Shown: one piece after another, positions 1 through 6,394 of the stretch | Numbering within the stretch: the first letter of the stretch is position 1 | How the letters are laid out: each line of letters opens with the position of its first letter | Source: a virus | Direction: 5' to 3' (one strand) | Length of the DNA stretch: 39,083 bases | IMG/VR virus record: IMGVR_UViG_3300025087_000192 | Location: 1-39,083 of that record | The notes under the pieces: generated by a model | Databases searched by the model: none | Told to the model about the DNA's origin: nothing | Seen by the model: the letters and a program-made list of their open reading frames with translations, nothing else | Position numbers and translations under genes: made by a program

Positions 1-126
1 AAAATTTGAACGGGGGTTTTAGTGAGCTTTTCTCCGTACAGGTTGGCTCCGTACAGGTTGGCTCCGGACAGGTTGGCTCCGGACAGGTCGGCTCCGTACA
101 GGTTGGCTCCGTACAGGTTGGCTCCG
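1..126. repeat. Contig-end overlap, left copy (circular map)
   Basis: These bases are identical to 38918-39043. Joining position 38917 to position 1 restores one continuous leftward reading frame (pentapeptide-repeat protein), which strongly supports a circular or circularly permuted genome. Identity stops inside a 15-bp tandem array, so the exact closure length is uncertain by whole repeat units. Confidence 0.9.
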
Positions 127-311
127 TACAGGTTGGCTCTGGACAGGTTGGCTCCGTACAGGTTGGCTCCGTACAGGTCGGCTCCGTACAGGTTGGCTCC
201 GTACAGGTTGGCTCCGGACTTAACGGCAATCTGCAACGCCATCTTCACGCTCTCTGCTTCCACCTCAAACAAAACTGAACAAGCCCATCTTGATTTAATC
301 TGAATTTTCAT
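1..311 (-). CDS. Pentapeptide-repeat protein, N-terminal part (continues at 38917)
   Basis: Read leftward from ATG at 311, the frame stays open to base 1 and continues across the map junction into 38917-38725, giving 167 residues in all. Residues 1 to about 32 are a non-repeat cap. Twelve perfect pentads of the form G-A-N/D-L-Y/S follow, matching the A(D/N)LXX pentapeptide repeat that folds as a right-handed quadrilateral beta-helix. The chain ends in a non-repeat segment rich in Trp. The start overlaps the end of the upstream gene (295-582) by 17 bases. In some phage and plasmid systems such proteins mimic DNA and bind gyrase, but nothing here shows a target. The plus-strand frames over this array are shadows. 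Confidence 0.8.
   Translation of the reverse strand, partial: MKIQIKSRWACSVLFEVEAESVKMALQIAVKSGANLYGANLYGADLYGANLYGANLSRANLYGANLYGANLYGADLSGANLSGANLYGANLYGEKLTKTPVQI
34..213 (-). repeat. 15-bp tandem array coding pentapeptides (12 units)
   Basis: Twelve contiguous 15-bp units (ccgtacaggttggct and close variants) lie exactly in frame with the leftward gene, each coding one pentapeptide. Variation is confined to the base that swaps Tyr/Ser and the base that swaps Asn/Asp, plus one unit beginning ct instead of cc. The copy at 38951-39083 has a different unit order from its seventh unit on, so the array length or order is variable or hard to assemble. Confidence 0.92.
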
Positions 312-582
312 TTCGTCCCCTTTCTAACTCGGCGTTGATGATTGATAAGGCGTTTTTAACAAGGAAATAATTATCGTTATCCTCGTCGTCTAAAGACTGT
401 TTAACCTTATCCAGCACCTTTAAATGCTCGGCTTCAATCGTCGCTATCTTCTTCTGCTGTGCTTCAAACAACTTGGACGCAACTACATACACATTGTCCG
501 ATACTCCGAAATCGACAATCTCTAAGTCCTCCAACATAAGCGGGCCTAATTTATCGCTATAAAAAAAGCCTAATCTTTGCAT
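295..582 (-). CDS. Small coiled-coil accessory protein with HLKVL module
   Basis: Ninety-five residues, not a family I can name. The centre is predicted alpha-helical ([18 protein letters not shown], residues about 41-58) and the C-terminus reads IINAELERG. The same two motifs recur in 3470-4048 and, more divergently, 38309-38725, so this is one member of a family of shared C-terminal modules. It overlaps the upstream gene by 26 bases and the downstream pentapeptide gene by 17. Function unknown; early accessory operon. Confidence 0.65.
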   Translation of the reverse strand: MQRLGFFYSDKLGPLMLEDLEIVDFGVSDNVYVVASKLFEAQQKKIATIEAEHLKVLDKVKQSLDDEDNDNYFLVKNALSIINAELERGRNENSD

Positions 583-748
583 TGCCTTCCCGTTCTGATA
601 ATCTCCCCAACGTCGCTTTCAACTGGGATTCACGGGATTCCGCATCTTTTAGATCAATCTTTAAATTGTCAATATGCCGATATAACTTATCAATACGCTC
701 CGCAACTGCATCTGCCGTTTCTTTTGAATGGCACCGTTCACAACTCAT
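557..748 (-). CDS. Small CxxC coiled-coil protein
   Basis: Sixty-three residues. It opens with a short Cys pair (MSCERC) followed by His, then a charged, heptad-like helix (about residues 12-55). The start ATG shares its A with the TAA stop of the upstream gene (TAATG), which supports coupled translation. One Cys pair alone is not a complete zinc finger, so metal binding would need dimerisation. No function recognised. Confidence 0.6.
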   Translation of the reverse strand: MSCERCHSKETADAVAERIDKLYRHIDNLKIDLKDAESRESQLKATLGRLSEREGNAKIRLFL

Positions 749-1032
749 TAGGCACGCTCCTTTAACTTTAGGATTGCTTTAGCTATCTCTTTTCTTGCCT
801 CAATACAAAGTTTGATTAAGGATAGCTTTGGGTTACAGATACAAGTATCGTTTGCAATCTTCGCCGCATCTTCCAATCCCTTGATATACCCACGCTTCTC
901 TACCTCGATATTGACACGGATAAGGGCGGATTCAATCTTAGAAATGTGTTCTACTGGTTGTGTTTTGTGTCCTAATCTAATTAGTAGTTCTTTTGCCAGT
1001 TGATTGAAGTCAATTTTTGATTGTTCGCTCAT
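748..1032 (-). CDS. Hypothetical helical protein
   Basis: Ninety-four residues with a strong ribosome site (AAAGGAGATAT-ATG). It is mostly helical, with two Cys as CICN near residue 65. The last bases, through the stop and next start, match those at the 38725 junction (cattaggcacgctcct), another trace of copying among these accessory genes. No family recognised. Confidence 0.65.
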   Translation of the reverse strand: MSEQSKIDFNQLAKELLIRLGHKTQPVEHISKIESALIRVNIEVEKRGYIKGLEDAAKIANDTCICNPKLSLIKLCIEARKEIAKAILKLKERA

Positions 1033-1046
1033 ATATCTCCTTTAAA

Positions 1047-1121
1047 TTAACCCCCGCCGCCGATGTTCATGACCACCGGAACGCTCAGTATCCTGATTTC
1101 TGGACTGCCATCGTCATCCAC
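1047..1121 (-). CDS. Possible 24-residue microprotein (GTG start)
   Basis: A GTG codon preceded by GAGGGGG opens a 24-codon frame ending in four glycines and TAA. It fills part of the 142-base gap between 1175 and 1032. Support is only the ribosome-site-like purine run and the position. The rest of the gap (1122-1174) holds a C-rich and a G-rich stretch that could pair, and no other gene. Confidence 0.25.
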   Translation of the reverse strand: MDDDGSPEIRILSVPVVMNIGGGG

Positions 1122-1174
1122 ATTGCCCCCTCGCTTACAGCGACGGAGCAGGGAACGGTGGGGGTTGTTATTTC

Positions 1175-1444
1175 TTAAACCTTCTCGTAAGTGGCTTCAA
1201 AGATGTCTGGCTTGCATGGATAGCACTCTCCCTTTACACCTTTGATGACCCAATCCATCAAAGAACATTCCATTTTTCCCTCGAGGGTATGAATAAATAG
1301 AGTCTTTCCTCCGGGATCAATATCGACATGACGGGAAACTCCGCCGTTCATGGGCTTATTTAGCACCATAATATCGAGGATACTCTTTTCGCTCCCGTCA
1401 AACTGAACTGCATCAATCACTATTGGTTTCTTTCGGAATTTCAT
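1175..1444 (-). CDS. Phage PGDYG-type small conserved protein
   Basis: Eighty-nine residues starting at ATG 1444 behind GGAGGATGT. It begins [15 protein letters not shown] and ends with [20 protein letters not shown]. This is the pattern of a small protein common in phage accessory regions (MKFRKKPVVIEAVQF ... [25 protein letters not shown]), often called PGDYG-domain protein. Biochemical role unknown. An upstream in-frame ATG at 1465 overlaps the previous stop and has no comparable ribosome site. Confidence 0.85.
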   Translation of the reverse strand: [89 protein letters not shown]

Positions 1445-1465
1445 ACATCCTCCGTTGTTTGTCAC

Positions 1466-1690
1466 TCAATACCCATACCCGTTCCCGTTCCCGTTCCCGT
1501 ACCCGTACCCGTTCCCGTTCCCGTTCCCGTACCCGTTCCCGTACCCGTACCCGTTCCCGTTCCCGTTCCCGTACCCGTACCCGTTCCCGTCCCCGTTCCC
1601 GTCCCCGTTCCCGTCCCCGTTCCCGTACCCGTTCCCGTACCCGTTCCCGTATGAATTTTGTCCTTCTTCACTTACAATTTTCCGACCCAT
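1466..1690 (-). CDS. Low-complexity YGNG-repeat protein
   Basis: Seventy-four residues from ATG 1690, behind a GGAGG site. After 14 unique residues (MGRKIVSEEGQNSY) the rest alternates Gly with Tyr, Asn or Asp, coded by hexamers. Such chains are expected to be disordered; the Tyr/Gly/Asn composition resembles prion-like, phase-separating sequences (inference only). The hexamer array is open in all leftward frames (GT repeats in another), so the frame is chosen from the ribosome site and the 19-base overlap with the upstream gene. Function unknown. Confidence 0.5.
   Translation of the reverse strand: MGRKIVSEEGQNSYGNGYGNGYGNGDGNGDGNGDGNGYGYGNGNGNGYGYGNGYGNGNGNGYGYGNGNGNGYGY
1472..1650. repeat. 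6-bp tandem array (cccgt + t/a/c)
   Basis: About 30 consecutive hexamers cccgtt, cccgta or cccgtc on the plus strand (GGGAAC, GGGTAC, GGGGAC on the coding strand). Only the sixth base varies, which changes Asn/Tyr/Asp in the coding frame. The bottom strand carries a run of GGG triplets spaced by three bases, so a G-quadruplex is possible. Confidence 0.93.
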
Positions 1691-2004
1691 GACGCCTCCT
1701 TACAGTCGATAGTAGCAATGACTGTCAGATAATCAAATTGCACCTGTCCGAGGCACTTATCCAGAATAGTATCTTTGAGTGTTCCGTTAGCCGCCAATTC
1801 ACCCAGACCTTTTGTTGTTCCCCATCTGCGGATAGTTGACGCATTACTCAAGACACAATCCGAACCATTACGGGTAAATCTACCAACCATAATCCATCCA
1901 CGCTGTAAGATAACAATCTTTAAATCCCCCTTAATATCCTGATTTACAGCGTCCGCCCTGACATACTTAACTTCGTCAATCATCATTGTTTCTGGCTTAC
2001 TCAT
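1672..2004 (-). CDS. Two-module phage protein: KPETMM N-module + DUF6948-like domain
   Basis: One hundred and ten residues from ATG 2004 (AAAGGAG site). Residues 2-35 (KPETMMIDEVKYVRADAVNQ onward) are nearly identical to the start of 37764-38108. The remainder (MVGRFTRNGS, IRRWGTTKGLGELA, DTILDKCLG, LTVIATIDC) resembles a small phage domain I associate with DUF6948. The shared start and unrelated ends indicate a mosaic made by recombination between paralogues. Function unknown. Confidence 0.75.
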   Translation of the reverse strand: MSKPETMMIDEVKYVRADAVNQDIKGDLKIVILQRGWIMVGRFTRNGSDCVLSNASTIRRWGTTKGLGELAANGTLKDTILDKCLGQVQFDYLTVIATIDCKEASWVGKL

Positions 2005-2029
2005 TTTATTTCTCCTTTATTGTTGTTTA

Positions 2030-2719
2030 TCATTGCTCAATGGCTTTACGCAGCATTGATATAAAATAATCATCGTCGTCTTTTCCGCAATTATCGTCAT
2101 ATTCTGCGAGCCATTTTCTTGACTCGCTACGGCTTATCGTTATTTTGTCAGATGGCTTGACCACTGGCTGTTTACATTCCCAACAATGCTCACCTTTTAA
2201 ATCTCCCAAAGTCTTACCCCCGCATTTATGGCACTTATTCGGCTCATCCACCGCAACGGTATTACCCGTAGTCTTTTGCATTGGGTTTCTTGTAGCAGAA
2301 CAGATAGCGTGGTGCATTCCACCACGAAAACCACAAATATGGCAGGAATCATCCACCGGAACATTGTGCTTATTTGGTTCAGAGGAGCTTTTCAAATCAT
2401 GCAGACGTTTAAATATTAACAACAGAGTAGCGTCAATATTATTCTGCCAAAGAGTGGGCTCTTGGGAGTGCAGATCCTTCTTCAGCAGAAATATATCCAT
2501 CTCCCTGTTAGCGTTGGTTATGGTTAGCGTTTTCAGCTTCTCCTCAAGCTCTTGTATCCTCAATGCCAACTCTTGATAGCCACTGATTTTTAATTCTTTC
2601 GGGAGGGGTTCGTCGAGGGCGAGGAGGATTTCACGCACAAAATTAAACACCCAAGCATAATCCTTAGATACCATTTGCCGTTTTTCTTCTAGCTTCCTAA
2701 TTGCGGCTTTAATGTTCAT
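2030..2719 (-). CDS. Coiled-coil protein with CxxC zinc-ribbon elements
   Basis: Two hundred and twenty-nine residues. The first 110 or so are helical with a coiled coil (RIQELEEKLKTL). The centre has CHICG and further Cys/His, then CHKCGG about 15 residues before CWECK, a four-Cys arrangement typical of zinc ribbons. The C-terminus is acidic (GKDDDDYF). The start overlaps the upstream stop as ATGA. Zinc binding is inferred from spacing; partner and role unknown. Confidence 0.65.
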   Translation of the reverse strand: MNIKAAIRKLEEKRQMVSKDYAWVFNFVREILLALDEPLPKELKISGYQELALRIQELEEKLKTLTITNANREMDIFLLKKDLHSQEPTLWQNNIDATLLLIFKRLHDLKSSSEPNKHNVPVDDSCHICGFRGGMHHAICSATRNPMQKTTGNTVAVDEPNKCHKCGGKTLGDLKGEHCWECKQPVVKPSDKITISRSESRKWLAEYDDNCGKDDDDYFISMLRKAIEQ

Positions 2720-2910
2720 TTCATCTCCATGAATTTCTTAAAGTCGTCAGTTAATTCTTCGTACCCCCAAGAAACAACACCGCCTTTGCAAATTTGTTTT
2801 AGCACAATTCTAAGGACATCTTCGGTGCAGTTCGTTCTTGGTGTTTTATGGTAGTCCTCGCCAATCCTATTCGATATTTTAAGTAACAACCTATCAACAG
2901 TATTTTTCAT
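2716..2910 (-). CDS. Hypothetical 64-residue protein
   Basis: A small charged protein (MKNTVDRLLLKISNRIG start, FKKFMEMK end), coupled by ATGA overlaps on both sides (2910-2907 and 2719-2716). The two overlaps are the main evidence for translation. No domain recognised. Confidence 0.6.
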   Translation of the reverse strand: MKNTVDRLLLKISNRIGEDYHKTPRTNCTEDVLRIVLKQICKGGVVSWGYEELTDDFKKFMEMK

Positions 2911-3473
2911 TCCCCCACCCTCCCCTTTTCTAACAAGTCCACCCCGTGGGTAATAATTGTTAAACGCATTTTATCCTTGGCGGCGTAGGCGGCGTAGGTG
3001 GCGTAGGTGGCGTAGGTGGCGGCGTTGGCGGCGTAGGTGGCGTAGGTGGCGTAGGTGGCGGCGTTGGCGGCGGCGTTGGCGGCGGCGTTGGCGGCGGCGT
3101 TGGCGGCGTAGGTGGCGGCGTTGGCGGCGGCGTTGGCGGCGGCGTCGTTGGCGGCCTTGGCGGCCTTGGTGGCGGCGTTAGAAGGATTTTTTAAATACTC
3201 TTTAGCCGCTTCAATCGCTTTCCGTGGTCTATTGTCATCCGGGTACTTATCCTCGTATATTTTAATAACCTGTTCTGCCGCAAAAACTGCATATTGAATC
3301 TTCTGCGCATGCGTCATAGCATGAGTTACAACCCAATTAGCCCAATCCCAATGGTCGTTTTTGAGTAACGCATCAATAAACGGCTTTAATTCTCTGTCCG
3401 TTTGACGTTGGCTCCACTTATACCCATACACACAAGCTAATTGTTCTTTTAACCACTCATTTGTAATTTTCAT
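2907..3473 (-). CDS. Phage protein of the putative-immunity-like type with Ala-rich repeat tail
   Basis: One hundred and eighty-eight residues from ATG 3473, which overlaps the upstream stop as ATGA; the longer in-frame extension lacks this signal. Residues 1-90 (NEWLKEQLACVYGYKWSQ, WANWVVTHAMTHAQKIQYAV, RPRKAIEAAKEYLKNP) form a helical domain I recall from many phage and bacterial proteins annotated as putative immunity protein. It is followed by about 70 residues of AAN/ATY repeats and a short unique C-terminus (KDKMRLTIITHG). In that family the Ala-rich tail varies between relatives. Function unproven. Confidence 0.7.
   Translation of the reverse strand: MKITNEWLKEQLACVYGYKWSQRQTDRELKPFIDALLKNDHWDWANWVVTHAMTHAQKIQYAVFAAEQVIKIYEDKYPDDNRPRKAIEAAKEYLKNPSNAATKAAKAANDAAANAAANAATYAANAAANAAANAAANAATYATYATYAANAATYATYATYAAYAAKDKMRLTIITHGVDLLEKGRVGE
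2979..3178 (-). repeat. GC-rich in-frame array coding AAN / ATY repeats
   Basis: Repeated ggc-ggc-gtt and ggc-gta-ggt triplets on the plus strand encode Ala-Ala-Asn and Ala-Thr-Tyr on the minus strand. The array keeps frame throughout and is far more GC-rich than its flanks. The plus-strand reading of Arg/Trp is a shadow. Confidence 0.9.
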
Positions 3474-4048
3474 TTTGTACCCTTTTCTAACTCGGCGTTG
3501 ATAATTCGTTGCGCTTGACCAATAGAGCAAGAATATTCCCCAGCTTCCTCTGCGTGATGGAATCCAACATGACCGCAACTATCCAATACATCTGAAATTC
3601 TCTCAAGAACCTTCCTATGCTCCTCCCGAAGGGCTTGCTCACGCTGGATATATTTATCTTCCAACTGTTTCAATTTGATTGAGAAGTGTCCACGCTTAAC
3701 ATTGTCAACCAACTCAATAAACCTACAATTATCTAGGGTATACCCTATGCTTGTTTCTTTACGGTCAAGACTTGGCTTCTTCATGCTTATTGCGTTATCT
3801 CTTTGCCATAATGAATACACCTCGTCTTTGGTTAAGGTAAATTCCAGACCCTTATAAAGATAATGTTTTGAGTTTGTGCCGAATATTCTGTTCTTAGCCG
3901 AATACCAATGCTTTATCCAACGAAACCTCTCAAAGTATTCCTTTGATCTAAATACACGCTCTTTTTTCTTCTCTTTTGTAAGGCCCCCATACCACTTTTT
4001 ATTTCTTTTAGACTTTTTCTCCTTTGCTTCCGCTCTTTTATCGCTCAT
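3470..4048 (-). CDS. HNH-like DNA-binding/endonuclease protein fused to HLKVL module
   Basis: One hundred and ninety-two residues from ATG 4048 behind AAGGAG. The N-terminus is Lys/Arg rich. The core (KHWYSAKNRIFG, LTKDEVYSLWQRDNA, KPSLDRKETSIGYTLDNCRF) matches phage HNH-related proteins with the pattern LWxRDxA...PSxDR...Y..DNCRFIE, likely DNA-binding and possibly nicking. The last 60 residues (HRKVLERISDVL ... IINAELEKG) are the same C-terminal module as in 295-582. It looks like a fusion of a mobile-type nuclease core and a local module. Whether it cuts DNA cannot be judged. Confidence 0.65.
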   Translation of the reverse strand: MSDKRAEAKEKKSKRNKKWYGGLTKEKKKERVFRSKEYFERFRWIKHWYSAKNRIFGTNSKHYLYKGLEFTLTKDEVYSLWQRDNAISMKKPSLDRKETSIGYTLDNCRFIELVDNVKRGHFSIKLKQLEDKYIQREQALREEHRKVLERISDVLDSCGHVGFHHAEEAGEYSCSIGQAQRIINAELEKGTK

Positions 4049-4193
4049 TTTTGCTCCTTTTCCATTCTTCCGCCCACTCAATAATGTTCTCTACTGGCAC
4101 TTCTTCTATCCAATCCCAGAATTCATCATCTGGTGATTGCCCTCCGTTGTCGACGTACTTCTGCGTTAAAAATGATTCGAAAGTGTTAAACAT
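4038..4193 (-). CDS. Acidic 51-residue microprotein
   Basis: ATG 4193 follows AGAGGGAAAA. The product starts MFNTFESFLTQKYVDNGG and ends EWAEEWKRSKNER; it is acidic and Trp-rich. It overlaps both neighbours (8 bases upstream, 11 downstream), as is normal in this operon. No family recognised. Confidence 0.6.
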   Translation of the reverse strand: MFNTFESFLTQKYVDNGGQSPDDEFWDWIEEVPVENIIEWAEEWKRSKNER

Positions 4194-4329
4194 TTTTCCC
4201 TCTTGATTCTCTGAACGCCTTTAAAATCTCCCGTGCCTCTCTGAACGACCAGACGCCGATTGGATTCAACTTCGTCTTGACCTGATCTGCTACTTGCTCG
4301 TAAATTGATTGAGGATATTTTGTCTTCAT
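4186..4329 (-). CDS. 47-residue helical microprotein
   Basis: ATG 4329 overlaps the upstream stop as ATGA. The product (MKTKYPQSIYEQVADQVKTK start, FREAREILKAFRESRGKNV end) is amphipathic and basic. A longer overlapping frame at 4166-4348 has poorer composition and no start signal. Function unknown. Confidence 0.6.
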   Translation of the reverse strand: MKTKYPQSIYEQVADQVKTKLNPIGVWSFREAREILKAFRESRGKNV

Positions 4330-4559
4330 AACGCCTCGTAGTAGGCAATATTGATGTTCATTCCGTAAGAAGCTCTTATCCCAAGATCAAACAGATTTTC
4401 TCCCTCGATTTTATTTAACAGCCCTTCATTCACCATCCGACGAACACAACGCCCTGCCGATATAAAGTAATTCTCTGCGCCCCAGTCGTAAATTTCAGCA
4501 CTCGACACGATGCCTTTTGACTTTATCCAAGACAGGAGGACTTCTTTTTTTGTTTCCAT
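4326..4559 (-). CDS. Small winged-helix-like protein
   Basis: Seventy-seven residues. The order helix (KKEVLLSWIKSKG), second helix (SSAEIYDWG), third helix (SAGRCVRRMVNEGLL) and short wing (NKIEGENLFDLG) resembles a winged helix-turn-helix of the type used in small phage regulators. This is inference from pattern, not a firm family match. Coupled to the next gene by ATGA. Confidence 0.55.
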   Translation of the reverse strand: METKKEVLLSWIKSKGIVSSAEIYDWGAENYFISAGRCVRRMVNEGLLNKIEGENLFDLGIRASYGMNINIAYYEAL

Positions 4560-4560
4560 G

Positions 4561-4941
4561 TCAATCGCATCCTTTTTTATATTCTATAAAATTAACAAGG
4601 GCTTCAATATCCTGTGTCAAACATGGCTCTAGTCGCTGTCCAGAAACAGGATAACAAGGGATTGATACTCCGCTAATTTCTGCCCTTTGCATAAGACGGT
4701 TAAAATATCTTGTGTTTGCAGATACAACAAATTGTTCTTGTGAAATAACTTCAACTCTCTTGATTTCCCTTTCACACCCTAAGAGCGGAAGAATTAAAAG
4801 CATCAAAAACGCAAATCCAATTAAAGAAAGAATCATAATATTGAACGGACTCTCATCCGGCTCGTCGGAAACATTCTTTTGACAGGTTGGACATAACAAC
4901 TTCTTCGCTTTATGCTTTTCGATTGTCTTTGGATTTAACAT
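4561..4941 (-). CDS. Membrane protein with N-terminal CxxC
   Basis: One hundred and twenty-six residues. The N-terminus has CPTC (residues 17-20) in a basic context. One hydrophobic segment (about 34-54, NIMILSLIGFAFLMLLILPL) ends in LLGC, which resembles a lipobox but lies too far from the start for a normal lipoprotein signal. The rest is soluble, with three more Cys. Probably a single-pass inner-membrane protein; role unknown. Confidence 0.6.
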   Translation of the reverse strand: MLNPKTIEKHKAKKLLCPTCQKNVSDEPDESPFNIMILSLIGFAFLMLLILPLLGCEREIKRVEVISQEQFVVSANTRYFNRLMQRAEISGVSIPCYPVSGQRLEPCLTQDIEALVNFIEYKKGCD

Positions 4942-5030
4942 AATTCTCCTTTATGCTTTACAGTTACCAGCCTATCCCGACCTTCGGCAGGATAATGCGG
5001 TGATCGTCCGATGAGGACTGCCGGGCGCAC
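4935..5030 (-). CDS. Possible 31-residue microprotein (GTG start)
   Basis: A frame from GTG 5030 ends at TAA 4937-4935, overlapping the start of the next gene (ATGTTAA). It starts four bases after the stop of 5035-5103. Composition is protein-like (RPAVLIGRSPHYP), but there is no clear ribosome site. Confidence 0.3.
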   Translation of the reverse strand: MRPAVLIGRSPHYPAEGRDRLVTVKHKGELC

Positions 5031-5034
5031 AATG

Positions 5035-5103
5035 TCAAATTATTTCATCAACCTGATCGTGCCTAACAATAACAACCCTATGGCTCGGATATTCTTTCTC
5101 CAT
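5035..5103 (-). CDS. Possible 22-residue microprotein
   Basis: ATG 5103 shares its A with the TAA stop of the upstream gene (TAATG), the overlap used at proven-looking junctions elsewhere in this operon. It ends at TGA 5037-5035. Too short for any functional statement. Confidence 0.3.
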   Translation of the reverse strand: MEKEYPSHRVVIVRHDQVDEII

Positions 5104-5228
5104 TATTTCCAGTCCTTTCTTTTACAGGCGTGGCTTGGGAAAGCGTCCTTTGTTTCATACAGCTTTCCGCATAACTTGCACGTTACCAGCCTTGTTGTTG
5201 GCTTGCGCTTTCCGCTTATCATTGTCAT
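5103..5228 (-). CDS. 41-residue zinc-finger-like microprotein
   Basis: ATG 5228 overlaps the RecT stop as ATGA. The product has CKLCGKLYETKDAF followed by SHAC, a C-x2-C ... H-x2-C arrangement as in small single zinc fingers, on a basic background. It directly follows recT and may bind nucleic acid; that role is inferred. Confidence 0.6.
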   Translation of the reverse strand: MTMISGKRKPTTRLVTCKLCGKLYETKDAFPSHACKRKDWK

Positions 5229-6394
5229 TCCTTCCAGATTTCTTCCGGTGTCTGTGGCTTTCCGGCACTCAAAACCTCAACCCTCTTGGCGTTGTACTGC
5301 GTCTTCCCTCGGAATTCTTTCGTTGTGATTTCAGTGAACTTCAGCTCCGTGCCATGCACTCCGCCTGTTTCATCACTCCCAAACATCGAAACTGCGATCT
5401 CACCTAAATCCTGCGTTAAAACAATATAATCATTTCCTGTAAACACCTTACCATCCAGTGCCCTTGTGCGTGTAAATGGGACTATGCCTATTAAAGCCCC
5501 TACAATCTCGTTTAAACCGCTTGTTTGGCTTGTCGGGGCTTTGGTCGGTTCTGGCGAAATTGGTGCAGTAACGGGCGATTCCGCTTGTTTCTGTGGCATT
5601 CCTGCAGGCTTTTCGACAGATGGTTGAACAATCTCGGCATTAACGGCAGTGTTCCAGTCTGTTTTGTCTGGAACGTCCGTCATTTTTGGCGCAATATCCA
5701 TTTTGACGGTTTCATCCGTGCTTATCCGCTGTTGAACCTCAACAGAAAGAGGAAGCAACTTGCAAAGTCTTTTGACGGCTGTTTTCTTCCTCATTTCATC
5801 CGTCCATTTAACCCATGGACTATATTCGCTTGTCCCTGCCTTGCTTGAGTTCTGAACCTTCTGTACTTCTTCCTTATTTAGAAAGACAAAAACTTTTTCA
5901 TTCGCCATCATATTTTTTGCGATAGCGTATACACCAACAAACTCCCCACGATCACCGCTTGCCGGGATATGGCGCAAAATAGGATTTAACCCCTGTTCAT
6001 ACTGGAACTGGTCTTTTTCAAACACGCACTCGGCATTCAAAATGCTTGCCTCTTTTGATCTGTTGACCAACTCAACAAGCCCCTTGTATCCAACGATCAA
6101 CTGGACTTCTTTAACGCCCTTATTAACAAACGGTACATAATAAACATGACCGATTGCCCCCGGCGTCAATCCAATCTGAACCGTCTGAAGAACGGCGGCA
6201 ACTAAGCTGTTTTGACTACACCCCATCAACGCAGGAGATTGCATTACAATATTTGTTACCGCAAGAAACCTTTCCGGGCTTATTGTGTTATTTAAAGCCC
6301 GAACGATCAAATGTTCGTTTTTCTTGAGACAATCCTCTATCGTAACTAACTGCGTTCCTGCCACCTGTTTTTTTACTTCTGCCAAATTACTCAT
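5225..6394 (-). CDS. recT: RecT-family single-strand annealing protein
   Basis: Three hundred and eighty-nine residues. RecT proteins anneal complementary single strands during phage recombination, working with a partner exonuclease. Family features are clear: SPALMGCSQNSLVAAVLQT, IGLTPGAIGHVYYVPF, LIVGYKGLVELVNRS, and the later WVKWTDEMRKKTAVKRL. The core ends near residue 240; the Pro/Thr-rich stretch and the C-terminal 90 residues extend beyond the usual RecT length and may bind a partner. The start overlaps the exonuclease gene by 8 bases, giving the usual exonuclease-annealase order. Confidence 0.93.
   Translation of the reverse strand: MSNLAEVKKQVAGTQLVTIEDCLKKNEHLIVRALNNTISPERFLAVTNIVMQSPALMGCSQNSLVAAVLQTVQIGLTPGAIGHVYYVPFVNKGVKEVQLIVGYKGLVELVNRSKEASILNAECVFEKDQFQYEQGLNPILRHIPASGDRGEFVGVYAIAKNMMANEKVFVFLNKEEVQKVQNSSKAGTSEYSPWVKWTDEMRKKTAVKRLCKLLPLSVEVQQRISTDETVKMDIAPKMTDVPDKTDWNTAVNAEIVQPSVEKPAGMPQKQAESPVTAPISPEPTKAPTSQTSGLNEIVGALIGIVPFTRTRALDGKVFTGNDYIVLTQDLGEIAVSMFGSDETGGVHGTELKFTEITTKEFRGKTQYNAKRVEVLSAGKPQTPEEIWKE

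Noticed and set aside
22-303. Plus-strand frame reading Pro-Tyr-Arg-Leu-Ala repeats
   Set aside because: It is the complement of the leftward pentapeptide array. The leftward frame gives canonical A(N/D)LXX repeats, a start codon and a continuous gene across the junction.
1423-1712. Plus-strand Arg/Ser and Pro-Phe/Tyr repeat frames over the hexamer array
   Set aside because: The array is stop-free in every frame, so long frames are expected. Only the leftward frame from 1690 has a ribosome site and fits the operon.
2957-3181. Plus-strand Arg/Trp repeat frame
   Set aside because: Shadow of the GC-rich Ala-Asn array of the leftward gene 2907-3473.
4962-5030. Possible hammerhead-like core (cgatgag) in the plus strand
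   Set aside because: The GAAA core element and closing stems are missing. The region is better explained by small leftward frames.
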